Below are positions 17,487-20,000 of a stretch of 20,000 nucleotides of DNA, in pieces (the first letter of the stretch is position 1; each line of letters begins with the position of its first letter). The DNA lies in contig JAWQFJ010016648.1 in assembly GCA_034096865.1 (NCBI GenBank), positions 30,001 through 50,000 on the forward strand, written 5' to 3'. Origin of the DNA: Theodoxus fluviatilis. Its lineage: Eukaryota; Mollusca; Gastropoda; Cycloneritida; Neritidae. The notes below the pieces were generated by a model. The model was given only the letters and a program-made list of their open reading frames with translations. It ran no database searches and was not told where the DNA came from. The translations under genes and the position numbers were made by a program.

Positions 17487-17558
17487 GACACCAAGGATGA
17501 GGTGATGGCCACAACAGAGGTGATAGCTCCTCACCACTCCCTGGCTCAACCACGCTGA
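17487..17558 (+). CDS. SVOP: SVOP-like transporter, terminal exon (C-terminal tail)
   Basis: After the acceptor CTGTTTGCAG, 23 codons and a TGA continue in phase 0 from the exon ending at 4131. The tail is DTKDEVMATTEVIAPHHSLA followed by QPR. It is hydrophilic and starts acidic, like the short cytoplasmic tails that follow ETKG in this family. It is somewhat shorter than the vertebrate SVOP tail as I recall it, and tail sequences are poorly conserved. The assignment rests on phase, splice signal and position more than on sequence identity. Exon joining across 13.4 kb is inferred. Confidence 0.75.
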   Translation, partial: DTKDEVMATTEVIAPHHSLAQPR

Positions 17559-18325
17559 CAAGTCTTCCAATCCCTCTCTAGGACTGATACCATTCCTTGG
17601 TTCACAACATTCCCAGGATCTGCTTTCATCAGTTGATGGATATAGATGCTGTGTTTTCACTCATAGACTTTCCGTAGCTGCTGTGTTGCTGGGTTTGTAG
17701 TGAATCGGTCATCCACCAGGATCTAGAATGGAGGTGGAAAGTGGTTACGTACAGTGTAGGTGTTGTGTTCTTGACCTGTGCAATTGTGATTCCTATCTAC
17801 AGAACAAGATGTTGTAGTTGTGTTTATAGCCCCTGGGTATACATGTCAAATCTAGATATTCATTACTTGTTTATGCATTTGGAAGTTTGTTTCATTGTAC
17901 TTGCATACACTTTTCCTGTGATTTTTACTGGAAGAAAGGGAATCGGAGGTTGTGCAAATGTGGCACTTTGGACGTGATTTTGAGAGATCTCAGAGAAGTG
18001 TTGAATTTGATGGTCACACAGCATGGCTGCCTGTATGTATTTTTCCTTCTTCTTCTTCTTCCCTTTCAGCTGCTTTTGCATTCTTCTGTTGAATTTTCCA
18101 TCTGTGTTCAGATATTATTGTAATAGTAACATTAACATACTCATGACAGGATTTAAAAAAAAAAACTGCCTGATGCATATTGGCATTGCATACTCCAGCA
18201 GCTACTTTGTTATTTGCACCTTTTTCATGTCTGTAAAATTGTTGATACCTTGACTGTAAAGTGGATATATCTTATTTACACAGTAACTGGATACACATGA
18301 ATAAAACATATTTCTCTCTATTTCT
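17559..18325 (+). other. SVOP-like 3' UTR
   Basis: From the TGA to about 20 bases after AATAAA at 18300-18305, followed by a T/C-rich stretch that fits a downstream element. The right end is approximate. A further ATTAAA at 18751-18756 could give a longer form. No coding frame of interest is seen. Confidence 0.6.
18300..18305 (+). terminator. Polyadenylation signal of SVOP-like gene
   Basis: AATAAA about 740 bp after the stop codon, with a TTTCTCTCTATTTCTG tract 10 bases downstream. Confidence 0.6.
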
Positions 18326-19422
18326 GCTAGACTTGAATGAATTTATTTTCTTGCCCTCATGGCAGCATTGAAATGCTTTCTTTTGTTTGGTTTTTTAATT
18401 ACAGAATAAGTTCTCTCATAACTCTTCGCAATGTTTTGTGCCCCTTTTGGGAGTAGTATTCTTACAGTTGGTTGTGTATGTTTCTTTAGACTGATATGAG
18501 TAATTGTACATCTTTTTTATGTGTGAATATATAATTTATCATTGATTCAGTATTTCATATCATTTCTTGCTTCAAGATTGAGATTCTCATATTATTATAT
18601 TTATTGCATGTATATTTAAATATACATGTACTCGCAATAGTATCATAGATAAACAAATTCTTTCATTTTCACATTTTACAATTTGATTTTTGTTAAAGTA
18701 TAATATCAGCTACATTCTGCTTGTTAGAATCCTCGGTGTGCTGAAAAGAGATTAAAACATAGACAGATCTGTCTGAAGTCCCATGACATGCTCACAAAAG
18801 CGTTTTTGACCGGTACATCTGCAAGTCATGATAATGTGTCCATGGCATGTTTATTGCTGCATTTAAACATTTCAAATGTCATGACATTTATTAAATGTGC
18901 TTCCTGCTGTTTCACGTTACAGTGAAAACAACATGGAACTATCCATAGATTTATTAAAATTTCATTTTCTTCCCCAAATACGGGACCAGTGCATGCATCT
19001 GCATGATTAATTTGCATGATAATGGTATCTCCTCTGAAAATTTACCATGTGAAATACTGTTTGTGAAAGTTCACATCTATTCTATTTTAAATGTATGATG
19101 TAATTCTTACTGAAGTCCTTGCAATATATTTTGATACAACTTTTGATAACTTGCATGTGAAGACAAAGTGCAGTTGTTGGAATGTTTATTCTGATATTTT
19201 GCATCACGCATTGCATATTGCTGTGTTGTACCATTCTGTCACCATTCAATTTTTCAAACACAGTGTAAAGGGAGTACCACTTTAATCGCATCATCATCTT
19301 CCTGATGTATACAATGCATGTGGGTTAAGCTTTGCTAAGAGAACAATTTCAACAACAAAAAACTCAATCCTACAGCATGGGTTTCCTTAATACCTCTCTC
19401 GTTAGCTATAATGCTGTGGAAC

Positions 19423-19423
<1 letters not shown>
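18326..19423. other. AT-rich intergenic sequence, no gene seen
   Basis: About 1.1 kb between the SVOP-like 3' end and the LINE tail. The only structure I noticed is the perfect 22-bp palindrome at 18607-18628. No RNA gene or mobile element is recognisable. Confidence 0.55.
18607..18628. repeat. Perfect 22-bp AT-rich palindrome
   Basis: Self-complementary over 22 bases with half-site CATGTATATTT. Outside it, ATTGC on the left and GCAAT on the right are also complementary, with a 6-base asymmetry. It could extrude a hairpin; the function is unknown. Confidence 0.85.
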
Positions 19424-19478
<55 letters not shown>

Positions 19479-19479
19479 T
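19424..19479 (-). repeat. (AAT)n microsatellite, probable LINE tail
   Basis: About 55 bp of AAT on the + strand, i.e. (ATT)n on the minus strand, at the 3' end of the LINE just after its AATAAA. Confidence 0.9.
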
Positions 19480-19718
19480 AATAGTTTATTCATCACACAT
19501 ACCTTCCCTTGACAGGCAAGCTCATGGCATTTACAATCCAAAGAATCAATACTCATACAACCACTCAACACCACATTCCTACAAAAACTCACACACTACA
19601 CACATTAACAAAAAACAAAAACTAAGATCCAATAGAACAAATAGAACAAACTATACAATATACACAGCACTTGCAGGCCAGGTCAAGTAAGGCGAAGCAG
19701 CTCAGCGGGAAAGGCAGA

Positions 19719-20000
19719 TCAGAAGAGGTGGGTCTTTAGAGCACTTTTGAACTGGGGCAGAGTGTCAGAATGACGGACTGAGAGAGGGAGACTATTCCAG
19801 GGTACAGGTTCAATATAGGAGAAGGCACGCTGTCCTTGAGTTTTCTTATTACGGCGGGGGACCTTAAGCATTCTAGAGTCAGCAGCTGAGCGTAGAGATC
19901 TGGAGGGCGTGTAGACTGCAAGAATTTCTATAAGAGCGTGTGGTGCAGTGTTCTTGATGGCCTTGAAGCACAAAGTAGCAAGTTTATAATCTATCCTCTG
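19719..20000 (-). CDS. LINE ORF2 C-terminal end, partial
   Basis: The frame is open from the window edge to a TGA, about 93 codons. It contains FKAIKNTAPHALIEILAVY, YTPSRSLRSAADSR, FSYIEPVPWNSLPLSVR and TLPQFKSALKTHLF. This series (K-x-x-N..AP, Y-P-R-LRS, WNSLP, F-LKT-LF) is the hallmark C-terminus after the RT domain of CR1/L2-type LINE proteins. No catalytic residues fall in this part. The N-terminal endonuclease and RT would lie to the right of the window, if present. I see no stop or frameshift here. Confidence 0.85.
   Translation of the reverse strand, partial: QRIDYKLATLCFKAIKNTAPHALIEILAVYTPSRSLRSAADSRMLKVPRRNKKTQGQRAFSYIEPVPWNSLPLSVRHSDTLPQFKSALKTHLF

Larger units (their letters stand above)
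19424..20000 (-). mobile_element. LINE 3' end (CR1/L2-like), runs off the right edge
   Basis: On the minus strand: the end of an RT-bearing ORF2 (to the TGA at 19719-19721), about 230 bp of 3' UTR, AATAAA at 19485-19490 and an (ATT)n tail. The encoded protein end matches the conserved C-terminal region of CR1/L2-clade non-LTR elements. Simple-repeat tails are typical of that clade. The element enters from beyond the window, so its 5' extent is unknown. Confidence 0.8.

Overview
The window is eukaryotic DNA, most likely from a marine invertebrate and probably a mollusc or other lophotrochozoan. That placement is an inference from the LTR-retrotransposon types, the abundance of TG/CA and trinucleotide microsatellites, and split exons with GT..AG borders; no diagnostic marker gene is present. 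The only host gene I can support is the 3' end of a synaptic vesicle 2-related protein gene (SVOP-like, major facilitator superfamily) on the + strand. Three phase-0 coding exons are visible (3351-3440, 4018-4131, 17487-17558). They encode TM11, TM12 with its PLETKG border, and a short cytoplasmic tail, followed by a 3' UTR with AATAAA at 18300.

Layout. 1-3350 is intron upstream of the first visible exon; it holds two TG-rich microsatellites and a minisatellite of about 1.8 kb (25-bp unit, about 72 copies, 1363-3156). 3441-4017 is a 577-bp intron made largely of ATC, TG and GAGT repeats. 4132-17486 is the last intron, 13.4 kb, of which about 11.7 kb is two full-boundary LTR retrotransposons in opposite orientations. 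Element 1 (4163-11613, minus strand) has 1528-bp LTRs that differ at about 8 positions, a 5-bp target duplication GTTCT, PBS and PPT. Its genes run Gag N-terminus, zinc knuckles, protease-like modules, integrase zinc domain, then RT tail and RNase H. That integrase-before-RT order is the one known for Gmr1-like Ty3/Gypsy elements. Element 2 (11822-16036, plus strand) has 507/508-bp LTRs that differ by one base, PBS, PPT, an intact Gag and a shortened Pol that joins protease to integrase end domains. 17559-20000 is 3' UTR, AT-rich sequence without a gene, and the 3' end of a LINE on the minus strand ending in an (ATT)n tail.

How it fits together. Both LTR elements look recently inserted, yet both lack most of RT (all of it in element 2) and the integrase catalytic core, so they are probably non-autonomous families mobilised in trans. 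The most interesting single signal is a candidate -1 ribosomal frameshift site at the end of the element 2 gag: GGAAAAC directly before the TAG stop, then a 7-nt spacer and a perfect 9-bp stem whose loop can pair downstream to form an H-type pseudoknot (13785-13846). Also notable are a duplicated, complementarily damaged protease module in element 1, a higher-order minisatellite, and insertion of element 1 only 31 bp behind an SVOP splice donor. I did not find a clearly new host system.
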